A DNA stretch of 64,000 nucleotides from Candidatus Ruthia sp. Cpac_8_S14. Lineage in GTDB: Bacteria > Pseudomonadota > Gammaproteobacteria > PS1 > Pseudothioglobaceae. Made by a program: the position numbers and the translations under genes. The notes beneath the pieces were generated by a model. It searched no databases. It saw nothing but the letters and a program-made list of their open reading frames with translations, and was not told the origin of the DNA. Numbering within the stretch: position 1 is the first letter of the stretch; each line of letters opens with the position of its first letter. Shown piece by piece: positions 10,001 to 17,649 of this stretch. The DNA lies in NCBI GenBank assembly GCA_021730205.1, contig CP072533.1:1120133-1184132 (forward strand). Direction: 5' to 3'.

Positions 10001-11359
10001 ATGGGCAATATTCATGCTATTATTTTGGCCGCAGGCAAAGGCTCGCGCATGAACTCATCCAAGCCAAAAGTCTTGCAAATCTTATCAAATAATACCTTAT
10101 TGGGACATGTTTTGTCTCAAGCCAAAGCCTTGTGCGATCGAATTCATGTGGTTTATGGCTTTGAAGGCGAACAAGTACAACGAAAAATTAACGACCCCAA
10201 TATCAACTGGGTAGAGCAAATTGAACAATTGGGCACTGGACACGCCGTAGCACAAGTAATGCCACATATTGAGGACAATTCAATCTCACTTATATTATAT
10301 GGCGATGTGCCACTGATTAAAAAATCCACACTGGCTGATTTAATTCATAAGGCACAACAAAGTGGCATTGCCTTATTGTCCGTGATTTTAGATAATCCAA
10401 CTGGCTATGGACGTATTATTCGCCAAAATAAACAAATACAAGCCATTGTTGAACACAAAGATGCAAATAATGCACAACTAAATATTAATGAAGTGAATAC
10501 AGGTATCATGGCTGTCTGCTCGCAATTATTAAAGCAGTATTTAAGCAAAATCAACACAAGCAACGCCCAAGGGGAACTTTGTTTAACCGACATTATTGCC
10601 TGTGCAGTTGCTGATAGGCAAACTATTTCATCCATCATTAGCAAAAATAAATTTGAGGTAGCAGGTGTGAATGACAAAGTACAACTGGCAGAATTAGAAC
10701 GTATTTTCCAAAAAAATCAAGCGACCCAATTTATGCAACAAGGGCTTAGCTTAAAAGACCCAAATAGGTTTGATTGTCGAGGTGTGTTCACTTTTGGGCG
10801 AGATTGCGAGATTGACATTAACGCACTCATTGAAGGCAAAGTGATACTGGGAGACAACACCACAATTGCACCGAATTGTATTATAAAAAACGCTAAGATT
10901 AACAATCACGTATCAATCTTGCCAAACTGCGTTATTGAAGATTGCGTTATTGAAGATGGCGCTACTATTGGTCCATTTGCACGCGTTCGCCCACAAACCC
11001 ACATTAAAACCTATGCCAAAATTGGTAATTTTGTTGAAGTTAAAAAGTCTACCATTGGTGAAAACACCAAAGTTTCTCATTTAAGCTATGTGGGCGATGC
11101 CATTATCGGCGAGAACGTCAACATTGGCGCTGGTGTCATCACTTGTAATTATGATGGTGTTAACAAACATCAAACTATCATTGGCGATGGTGCCTTCATT
11201 GGCTCTGATTCTCAACTAGTTGCACCTATAAAAATTGGTAAAAATGTCACGATTGGTGCGGGCTCTACTATCACCAAAGCAGTATCTGACAACCAATTAA
11301 GTTTAAGTCGCACCAAGCAAACTAGCCTAAAAAATTGGCAACGTCCGACTAAAAAATAA
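10001..11359 (+). CDS. glmU: Bifunctional UDP-GlcNAc pyrophosphorylase / GlcN-1-P acetyltransferase
   Basis: A 452-residue bifunctional enzyme that acetylates GlcN-1-P and then makes UDP-GlcNAc for peptidoglycan and LPS. The N-terminal uridyltransferase signature LAAGKGSRMNSSKPKVLQ lies at residues 8-25, with LYGDVPLI near 100. The C-terminal half is a left-handed beta-helix of hexapeptide repeats (IGENVNIGAGVITCNYDG region), including the acetyl-CoA site near NYDGVNKHQT. The family length is about 455. Nothing appears degraded. Confidence 0.97.
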   Translation: MGNIHAIILAAGKGSRMNSSKPKVLQILSNNTLLGHVLSQAKALCDRIHVVYGFEGEQVQRKINDPNINWVEQIEQLGTGHAVAQVMPHIEDNSISLILYGDVPLIKKSTLADLIHKAQQSGIALLSVILDNPTGYGRIIRQNKQIQAIVEHKDANNAQLNINEVNTGIMAVCSQLLKQYLSKINTSNAQGELCLTDIIACAVADRQTISSIISKNKFEVAGVNDKVQLAELERIFQKNQATQFMQQGLSLKDPNRFDCRGVFTFGRDCEIDINALIEGKVILGDNTTIAPNCIIKNAKINNHVSILPNCVIEDCVIEDGATIGPFARVRPQTHIKTYAKIGNFVEVKKSTIGENTKVSHLSYVGDAIIGENVNIGAGVITCNYDGVNKHQTIIGDGAFIGSDSQLVAPIKIGKNVTIGAGSTITKAVSDNQLSLSRTKQTSLKNWQRPTKK

Positions 11360-11394
11360 ATGCATTCACTGTCTCATAAGTCTGGTTGTTGACA

Positions 11395-11624
11395 ATTAGT
11401 TTGTCGCTATTTATCTCCCTAGGCGTTTTTGTTATTTTTTTTAGAAAGTACAATCTGTCAATGACTTTCTAATTTTTAGTATGCAAACCATGGCTTCGCT
11501 ATCAGCAGGCTGGTTTGTGTTTAATTTTGATTGGAAAGTTGTGTTATTGTCAACTGTCCCATTGTTGCTACTCCAACTATTGATATTATTGTGCTGGCTA
11601 AGAAAAAAACCAACACAACTCTAA
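11395..11624 (+). pseudogene. Relic of an MFS transporter (C-terminal fragment)
   Basis: From about 11446 the frame reads KVQSVNDFLIFSMQTMASL then SAGWFVFNFDWKVVLLS, ending at TAA 11622-11624 after one more hydrophobic helix. The QxxNDFxxFxxQxxASLSAGW pattern is typical of a major-facilitator permease near its last two helices. Upstream of 11446 the frame breaks within about 60 bp, and the N-terminal three quarters of the gene are absent. Substrate unknown. This is recognition by motif, not by search. Confidence 0.6.
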
Positions 11625-11743
11625 ATAGAGCTCTGATTTGAAATAACAACACTCTCACGAAGTCGCTCGTCTTTTGTTATTAGACGTATGTATAAAAAAA
11701 CCTCCACAACAAGACCTTTAACCAATATAAAACTATATTTAAT

Positions 11744-11998
11744 ATGGTTACCACTCATTCAAGTTTTACAACACATCTTCTCTTGTTATATGTTTTATTG
11801 ATTGCAATTGGATTCCACATTTCTGATGTTGTTTACTCAAGTTATATTTACAAAACAAACCTTCCAATAATGAAGATATATAAGTATATAGTTATGCTGC
11901 CTTTATACGTCTTTAATATTCATTCTAAAATAATAGATTTCAACCAATTGTATCGCTCATGGGGCGTTGTTTTGGAAAAGAGAGCTAATACCCAATAA
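11744..11998 (+). CDS. Short hydrophobic ORF, unrecognised
   Basis: An 84-residue frame with two hydrophobic stretches (residues about 11-27 and 45-58) and a Tyr/Ile-rich composition, ending in EKRANTQ just before the dihaem cytochrome relic. No family recognised. It lies among relics and has no good ribosome site, so it may be a fragment or a chance AT-rich frame rather than a working gene. Confidence 0.25.
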   Translation: MVTTHSSFTTHLLLLYVLLIAIGFHISDVVYSSYIYKTNLPIMKIYKYIVMLPLYVFNIHSKIIDFNQLYRSWGVVLEKRANTQ

Positions 11999-12356
11999 AA
12001 GTTGCACAAGTTACCGTATTAACGATCTTAAAAAAATGATGAGTAATTCATCATTACAAAACCACTTTGGTGAAGATATCATGTTTGATGAACGGCAGAT
12101 AAGAAAACAACTACCTAGTTATGATTGATAATTCTTCGTTTAAGCGTTCACGCAAGATCACGAAGTCCTTATCACATAATGATGCGCCATTGAGCATATT
12201 AAACCTTACATGCGTAGGCAACAATAGCAATATACCCTAAAGATTAGTTGCCCAAATGCAAGTAGGGACACTTTCAAACTGTGGGGCATGTCATAAAGAA
12301 CCTCAAAAGGTAATTATGATGATGATCAGATACGTATACCTAATGCTAATTTTTAA
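11999..12356 (+). pseudogene. Relic of a dihaem cytochrome c (DHC family)
   Basis: One frame (11999-12127) reads YRINDLKKMMSNSSLQNHFG followed by EDIMFDERQ, matching the conserved NHFGED region of DHC proteins. About 130 bp later another frame gives LSNCGACHKEPQK, a CxxCH haem-binding site. A one-base shift at an A run then restores NYDDDQIRIP, the usual C-terminal ending, with TAA at 12354-12356. The first haem region and the middle are lost or scrambled. This was a small periplasmic electron carrier, now inactivated by frameshifts. Confidence 0.7.
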
Positions 12357-12405
12357 TGGAAATTACGGTATAACGATTAGGCAGACTTTACACTGTGCTG
12401 TTTTT

Positions 12406-12713
12406 TTAAAACAAATCTTCAAGAAAATAGGCTGATAGTTCATGCCGATCTTTTAAGTTAGATTTTTGATAAATAGTTGGGGCTGATGGTATCGTTTTTT
12501 CCTTAGTACTTCTTATTTAGCTGGTTCCTTTAAGACTTAAGCCTTTTTAAACAGCAATGCCACTTCTTGTTCAGGTTTACTTAAAGACCACTCTTTAAAT
12601 TGAGTTTCTAGAACTTTAAATAACTCATTCTTAAAGTTCTTAATTTGTTTGGAATAAGTTCTTCTATCCTTATTTGCTTGTTGTAAATCCTGCGTGTAAC
12701 GGCTATTAATCAC
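12406..12713 (-). pseudogene. Relic of a LuxR-type helix-turn-helix regulator
   Basis: On the minus strand the frame from GTG 12713 reads a coiled-coil-like segment, then QFKEWSLSKPEQEVALLFKK. A one-base loss in an A run before GGC breaks it. The shifted frame continues GLSLKG, an internal stop, then IRSTKEKTI and QKSNLKDRHELSAYFLEDLF, ending at 12406. The W-x-L-x-x-x-E-x-E-V-A-L-L...KGLSxKEIA pattern is the LuxR/NarL HTH of a small regulator group with a C-terminal FLEDL ending. It has at least two lesions and is non-functional. Confidence 0.65.
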
Positions 12714-12838
12714 AATTTAAACAATATAAGATTGCAATAATACAATAACACTTTCGTGCAGCAAGTATATGAGGCTATCACCCTTTATAATATCCTTATG
12801 AAAAAAAGATATAAATTAATACTATCAAGACAATCTGC

Positions 12839-14059
12839 TTAGAATGTATCCGAGTTTTTCTCAATGCCTTCAATTTGTGCAATGGTGTGAATATCTTTAT
12901 CGCCACGACCTGAAAGGTTAATAATGATATTTTTATCCTTGCCCAATTCTTTTGCAAGCTTAATGCCATAAGCCATCGCATGAGAAGACTCTAACGCTGG
13001 CAAAATACCCTCAACTTTGGTAAGCGTATGAAACGCCTTTAATGCCCCTTCATCAGTGATTGTCACGTACTGTGCACGACCACTGTCTTTTAAATATGCA
13101 TGCTCTGGGCCAACGCCAGGATAATCTAGACCTGCTGAAATTGAATGTCCCCCAATAATTTGCCCATTCTCATCTTCCATTAGATAAGTACGATTGCCAT
13201 GCAACACACCCACATTGCCTGCACAAAGCGGAGCAGAATGTGCAGTTGGACCTTTTTCTAAACCATATCCTGCTGCCTCAACACCATAGATTTCAACTGA
13301 AGTATCATCAATAAACGCATGGAACAAGCCAATCGCATTCGAACCACCACCCACACAAGCCACTAAAGCGTCGGGCAAGCCACCCACTTGTGCGGCAAAT
13401 TGTGCTTTTGCCTCTTTGCCAATAATACTTTGAAAATCTCGCACCATCATTGGATAAGGGTGTGGGCCTGCAACTGTGCCAATAATATAAAACGTATCAT
13501 CAATATTCGTCACCCAATCGCGCATCGCTTCATTAAGTGAGTCTTTGAGTGTTTTTGAACCTGAAGTAACTGGAATAACCGTGGCACCTAACAGTTTCAT
13601 ACGAAACACATTCAGTGCTTGGCGAGCCATGTCCACCTCGCCCATATAAACTACACATTCCAGCCCCAAACGCGCTGAAACCGTTGCTGTTGCCACGCCG
13701 TGCTGACCAGCGCCTGTTTCAGCAATGATACGTGTTTTATCCATACGCTTAGCAAGTAACGCTTGACCAATGGTATTGTTAATTTTATGTGCGCCCGTAT
13801 GATTTAAATCTTCACGTTTAAGATAAATCTGGGCACCGCCCAACTTCTTGCTTAAATTTTGTGCATAGTAAAGTGGCGTTTCACGGCCTACATAATGCTT
13901 TAAATCCTGTTCGAATTCACGAACAAACGCTGCATCATCTTTATATTTCTCATAAGCATCTTTGAGTTCTGTGACTGCTTTCATAAGTGTTTCTGCAATG
14001 AAAACACCGCCATATTGCTCAAAATAGCCCTTATCATCTGGTAAATTGTAATTATTCAT
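12839..14059 (-). CDS. trpB: Tryptophan synthase beta chain
   Basis: A 406-residue PLP enzyme condensing indole with serine. The PLP-binding lysine lies in [20 protein letters not shown], and the phosphate-binding glycine loop [11 protein letters not shown] is present. The N-terminus [19 protein letters not shown] is typical. It lies between trpF, which is upstream on the same strand but separated by a broken fic gene, and an AT-rich region with a luxR relic. TrpA is encoded elsewhere in the window at 4.7-5.5 kb. Confidence 0.97.
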   Translation of the reverse strand: MNNYNLPDDKGYFEQYGGVFIAETLMKAVTELKDAYEKYKDDAAFVREFEQDLKHYVGRETPLYYAQNLSKKLGGAQIYLKREDLNHTGAHKINNTIGQALLAKRMDKTRIIAETGAGQHGVATATVSARLGLECVVYMGEVDMARQALNVFRMKLLGATVIPVTSGSKTLKDSLNEAMRDWVTNIDDTFYIIGTVAGPHPYPMMVRDFQSIIGKEAKAQFAAQVGGLPDALVACVGGGSNAIGLFHAFIDDTSVEIYGVEAAGYGLEKGPTAHSAPLCAGNVGVLHGNRTYLMEDENGQIIGGHSISAGLDYPGVGPEHAYLKDSGRAQYVTITDEGALKAFHTLTKVEGILPALESSHAMAYGIKLAKELGKDKNIIINLSGRGDKDIHTIAQIEGIEKNSDTF

Positions 14060-14075
14060 ATTTTGGGAATGGTTT

Positions 14076-15060
14076 TTAAAAAAATTGTAAGTATGGCTTA
14101 AAAGCGAAAAAACGGTTACGTTTGTTACCTGTTCCCATCTAAAACATCAATGATATTCTTAGCAGTTGTTGCAGATACTGATAACCCTGTCTTAACACCT
14201 TCCACCCTAACAAATGGGGTTTCAGATAATTTTTCAAACATTTTTATATTATTGATCGACTTAGAAGCAGTTTTTTTCTTGAATTTTTTTCGCTCAGGCT
14301 TTTCTTAAGCTCTAAAGTTTCTATTAAAACGCCAACACTGTGTAGCCGTTATTTCCACAACACCCTTAAGGAAAAATAACAACCAACCCAGCAAATCATC
14401 CTTCATTCTAACTTGCATCAGCCTTTGATAAGAGTTTTTTATCAACTAAATGTAGTGGTATTAAAGTTTTACCATTACCATCAAAAAAAAGGATGAATCA
14501 TCTCAAACTGAGAATGAATAATAGCAATTTTTATTATTTAGAAATTTTTCTAAATCTGACATCAATTCATATACATTGTCTTGACGCGGTAGCATAAAGT
14601 CAGCATTCTGAATACTGTTTCCACCAATCCAATTTTGTGAAGTGCGAAATTCTCCTGATAGTTCTTGCTTACCCCTTCTTGATAATAGCAATGTTACATG
14701 TGCCTGTTTAATTAAACGCATGCAAATTGGCAGTTTACCTAGATTATTAAGGCACTTCGCACTGCATTTATATAAAGAGTGACTTCGAGCCAATCATCTC
14801 TTTGCTTTATTTTAATGTTCTCCTCTTTCTTAAATGAACCTTCAATCTCAGTTTGCGTGCCTTCTATTTTACTAGACAAAGTTGCCTCATTACTTATAAA
14901 ACTCATGATAAACAAATCAATATTCGGCACCAACCTTGTCATGGCGTTCAATTTTTCTAACTGTACTTGTAAATTATTATTGTCAACTTCAAATGTGTGA
15001 TTGATACTATTCGGCAAAAAGCTTCTCTATTACGCCTGCTTTAAATTTTGATATCTTCAT
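14076..15060 (-). pseudogene. Relic of a Fic-family (AMPylator) protein
   Basis: Reading the minus strand across frames gives a nearly full-length Fic protein. The start is MKISKFKAGVIEK (ATG at 15060), then LPNSINHTFEV, ATLSSKIEGTQTEIEG, GEFRTSQNWIGG and MSDLEKFL. Next come the catalytic motif HPFFDGNGKT (consensus HPFxxGNGR), a C-terminal winged-helix region [19 protein letters not shown], and the tail [15 protein letters not shown] ending at 14076. At least four frameshifts and an internal stop are present, plus Gly-Lys for Gly-Arg in the active-site motif. The gene sits between trpF and trpB. Fic proteins transfer AMP to target proteins, so an accessory gene was lost here. Confidence 0.85.
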
Positions 15061-15095
15061 GCTTAATATTTAGTACAAAAAGTGTAATAAGCCTA

Positions 15096-15701
15096 TTATC
15101 TCATATTGGCTAAAAATTGTTTAATCTTGTTAATATCTTTAATGCCTTTCTCGCTTTCAACACCACTTGACACATCAATCGCATAAGGATGTACTTGGTT
15201 AATAGCATCAACCACCGTATTAGGGTTAAGCCCGCCCGCTAAAATAATAGGTAGGTCAATATCAACCTTAGCCAAGTGCCAATCAAAATGCTCGCCCGTA
15301 CCGCCATAAATATCTTTGTTAAACGCATCTAATAACAAACCACTAGCCTGATGGCATTCCTCTGCCATTTTGGTGATATTAGTCTGCGTATTCACACGCA
15401 GCGCCTTAATAAACGGCATGGCATATTGAGCACACTCATGCGCCAGCTCATCGCCATGGAATTGCAAAGTATCCAGTGGCACTTCGCACAATACTTCATC
15501 AATAAAATCAGAATCTGCATTCACAAACAAGCCCACACGATTTACAAAGGGTGGCAATGCATTTACAACATCAATCGCAGTTTCTATATCAACACAGCGC
15601 GGGGACTTGTCATAAAACACCAAACCAATTGCATCAATACCAAGCATAGCAGCCTGATTGGCATTATCTGCATTGGTGAATCCACAAACCTTAATCTTCA
15701 T
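15096..15701 (-). CDS. trpF: Phosphoribosylanthranilate isomerase
   Basis: A 201-residue TIM barrel for the third step of tryptophan synthesis. Catalytic Cys7 is in KVCGFTN and the general acid Asp in LLDAFNKDIYGGTGEHFDW. The phosphate site is seen in LAGGLNPNTV and DVSSGVES. The ATG directly abuts the TAA of the upstream small ORF with no spacer, which suggests translational coupling. trpB lies about 1 kb downstream, separated by the fic relic. Confidence 0.95.
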   Translation of the reverse strand: MKIKVCGFTNADNANQAAMLGIDAIGLVFYDKSPRCVDIETAIDVVNALPPFVNRVGLFVNADSDFIDEVLCEVPLDTLQFHGDELAHECAQYAMPFIKALRVNTQTNITKMAEECHQASGLLLDAFNKDIYGGTGEHFDWHLAKVDIDLPIILAGGLNPNTVVDAINQVHPYAIDVSSGVESEKGIKDINKIKQFLANMR

Positions 15702-16076
15702 TTACTTACCCTCGGCATCTAATTTTGCTTTAATCTTATCCCTATCAACCCACCAATCATCAGCCACTAATTGGTCAACAGCGCCTGAAAGTTTTTCTAA
15801 AAACACTTCTGGTTTGTCTAATTGTAGGTTTTTACGCCATAAATCAAACATTGATTGATCAGTCACATGCGAATGCTCATCCGCAACAGATACTATCATT
15901 TGTAAAGCAAAAAAAGTTGAATTATTCTCCGCGCCACAACGCATAGAGGTAACATAATGCGCCGTTGCAGCAGCAATGGCACGGGTACCTGCCTCTTTTG
16001 GTGACTCCTCAACCAAATGTTGTAGCATTGCAACAGTCAATTCTGGGTCAATTGGAAAAGTAACACCTAGCCACAC
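15702..16076 (-). CDS. Unrecognised protein upstream of and coupled to trpF
   Basis: A 124-residue frame from GTG, acidic, with a helical look (LTVAMLQHLVEESPKEAGTR; RAIAAATAHYVTSM) and a charged C-terminus DDWWVDRDKIKAKLDAEGK. It overlaps the upstream ORF by 10 bp, and its frame stays open 5' of the GTG. The two ORFs could therefore be one gene split by a frameshift around 16070-16085 or two coupled genes. Its stop abuts the trpF start, which argues that the region is still translated. No confident family assignment. Confidence 0.55.
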   Translation of the reverse strand: MWLGVTFPIDPELTVAMLQHLVEESPKEAGTRAIAAATAHYVTSMRCGAENNSTFFALQMIVSVADEHSHVTDQSMFDLWRKNLQLDKPEVFLEKLSGAVDQLVADDWWVDRDKIKAKLDAEGK

Positions 16077-16411
16077 AACGCATGGCCTAACACCTTCAAA
16101 GCATCCGGTCCTTCAGATAAAAACATCACATCACAAGCCTCAACCGCCAGCCCCCAAGACTCGTTATCCCTTGCGATATCAAAAGCACTAAAGGCCTTTT
16201 CCCAAACATCTGAATCCCTATAACGCTCAATCTGGATTCTGCCAATCTCTAATAAATTCTTAATTTGTTCCTCAGCAGGCGTATCCTCAGTTTTCGCCTG
16301 AATTTGTTTTTCAAAAATCCAGCCTAGCCTTAAGCTGCCCTTCATTGGCATATAAACCCTCACCCCACCTTCAGCATCAAAAATCTGCTCTTTATTCAAG
16401 TATTTTCCCAT
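16067..16411 (-). CDS. Unrecognised protein, second of three small ORFs before trpF
   Basis: A 114-residue frame starting MGKYLNKEQIFDAEGGV, soluble, with YRDSDVWEKAFSAFDIARDN and a C-terminal VEACDVMFLSEG segment. It overlaps the next ORF by 10 bp and begins 10 bp after the preceding 60-residue ORF. No secretion signal or membrane helix is seen. Its composition is normal for the genome, so it looks like genuine coding sequence, perhaps the N-terminal part of a larger protein now split. Function unknown. Confidence 0.5.
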   Translation of the reverse strand: MGKYLNKEQIFDAEGGVRVYMPMKGSLRLGWIFEKQIQAKTEDTPAEEQIKNLLEIGRIQIERYRDSDVWEKAFSAFDIARDNESWGLAVEACDVMFLSEGPDALKVLGHALCG

Positions 16412-16421
16412 CAGTTATCTT

Positions 16422-16604
16422 CTAATAAAAGGCTGCCTCTAAGCGATTCTCCCAATTATCAGGCACATCCGTATAATCAGGCTTCACATCCATCCTAAAA
16501 AACCGCTCGTCAGACCCCTTAGACACCTGTTTCAAAACCACAACCAACGCCTCAAAACTCTCCACTTGAGGATTGGCAATAATCACTTCACTCAGTAATA
16601 ACAT
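16422..16604 (-). CDS. Unrecognised 60-residue ORF, first of three before trpF
   Basis: A short frame with N-terminus MLLLSEVIIANPQVESFEAL and an acidic end DVPDNWENRLEAAFY. It begins after an A-rich stretch without a strong ribosome site. It appears to head the small-ORF/trpF transcription unit. It may be a real small gene or a truncated one; I cannot assign a family. Confidence 0.4.
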   Translation of the reverse strand: MLLLSEVIIANPQVESFEALVVVLKQVSKGSDERFFRMDVKPDYTDVPDNWENRLEAAFY

Positions 16605-16675
16605 ATTTTTTTAACGATACAGAAAACCTAGTATTTTACCCATCTATTAAGATAATCATAACTCACAGGGTTGTT

Positions 16676-17240
16676 TTATCGAGAATGCAACATACTCAAA
16701 TCTCCAATTTTGACAATTCCCTTCCAACCACTACTGTTTAAAACGTTTTTATAAAGATTTTGAATAATAGTTGGCTGATAATTATTACTACCCATTTCAT
16801 CTCTATTTACTAAATAGAAAAAATAATTATTTTTCTCTTGTTTAGCAACCTTTATTTCATTTCTAGGCCAATAGAAGTAGGGGCTTCCCGAGTATGATTT
16901 AACTTTTACAAATTTATCAGAAATCAAAGAATGCTGATTTTGCAAAGAAGATATATCATACCCAGCAGAAGTATCAACATGGGAAAATTGTTCAATGGCA
17001 TTACAATTTTATTTTTCAACAACCTGTCGTTTTTAAAAAAATGATGGTATTCATCTGGAATGTACAGCAAATCTTTAGAATATTTAATAAGCCCGATATA
17101 TTCTAAGACAAATAAGCCACCATCAAAAACAGTATTATCATCAATTAGCCTTTTAATAAAAAAATCACTAATATCGTCTTTTTTATATGAGGCATCATGA
17201 ATTAACCTAGATAATTAGGGATGCCAATATTATCAAATTT
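16676..17240 (-). pseudogene. Relic of a DUF3883-domain protein (restriction-type)
   Basis: The downstream part (16676-16945) reads SDKFVKVKSYSGSPYFYWPR, NEIKVAKQEKNNYFFYLVNR and NLYKNVLN. The (I/V)KVKS...FYWxRNEIxVAK...NYFxYLV pattern fits DUF3883, a nuclease-like domain common in restriction-associated proteins. Upstream, in frames broken by indels, are VDTSAGYDISSLQNQ and LIDDNTVFDGGLFVLEYIGL. At least two frame changes separate the pieces. The original protein was larger and the remainder is unreadable. Confidence 0.55.
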
Positions 17241-17649
17241 AATGATTTCGCTTATCATAGCTTTCAAGCCAAAGCTTGTATTAAATCTGTTTCATTATCA
17301 TCCAAAATGTTTAGTAAAGGAATATCGCCATCTATAATTCTTGACACTTTTTGTGCTTTTTCATCTAGTTTCTAATTGATTACCTCATTAATAAAATTTT
17401 CAGAAAGTTACAGTTGTCCTCCATTTCTTATCTGACCTTCCGTTTTCTTTGATACAGTAATTTGTCAATGCTATTGTCATGTTTCCATCTTTAAAAGAAT
17501 GTCATCTGAAGCGCTGATAAACCCAATACTTTTAGTATCGCCCTTGCAATTGTACTACTAGTAAAAGGACATACAACATTACCCAACCCATCAATCGCCA
17601 TCAGAAAACCCTTCCACTCCGAAAAAAAGGTCTACAATTGATAAGTTTT
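17241..17649 (-). other. Decayed sequence upstream of the DUF3883 relic; possible methyltransferase start
   Basis: No intact gene. On the minus strand from about 17645 a frame reads LSIVDLFFGVEGFSDGD, which resembles motif I of C5-cytosine methyltransferases (VDLFsGxGGxs). About 250 bp later the fragment AQKVSRIIDGDIPLLNILDD appears. The methyltransferase reading rests on about 17 residues only. If right, this plus the DUF3883 relic would be a dead restriction-modification unit. Confidence 0.25.
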
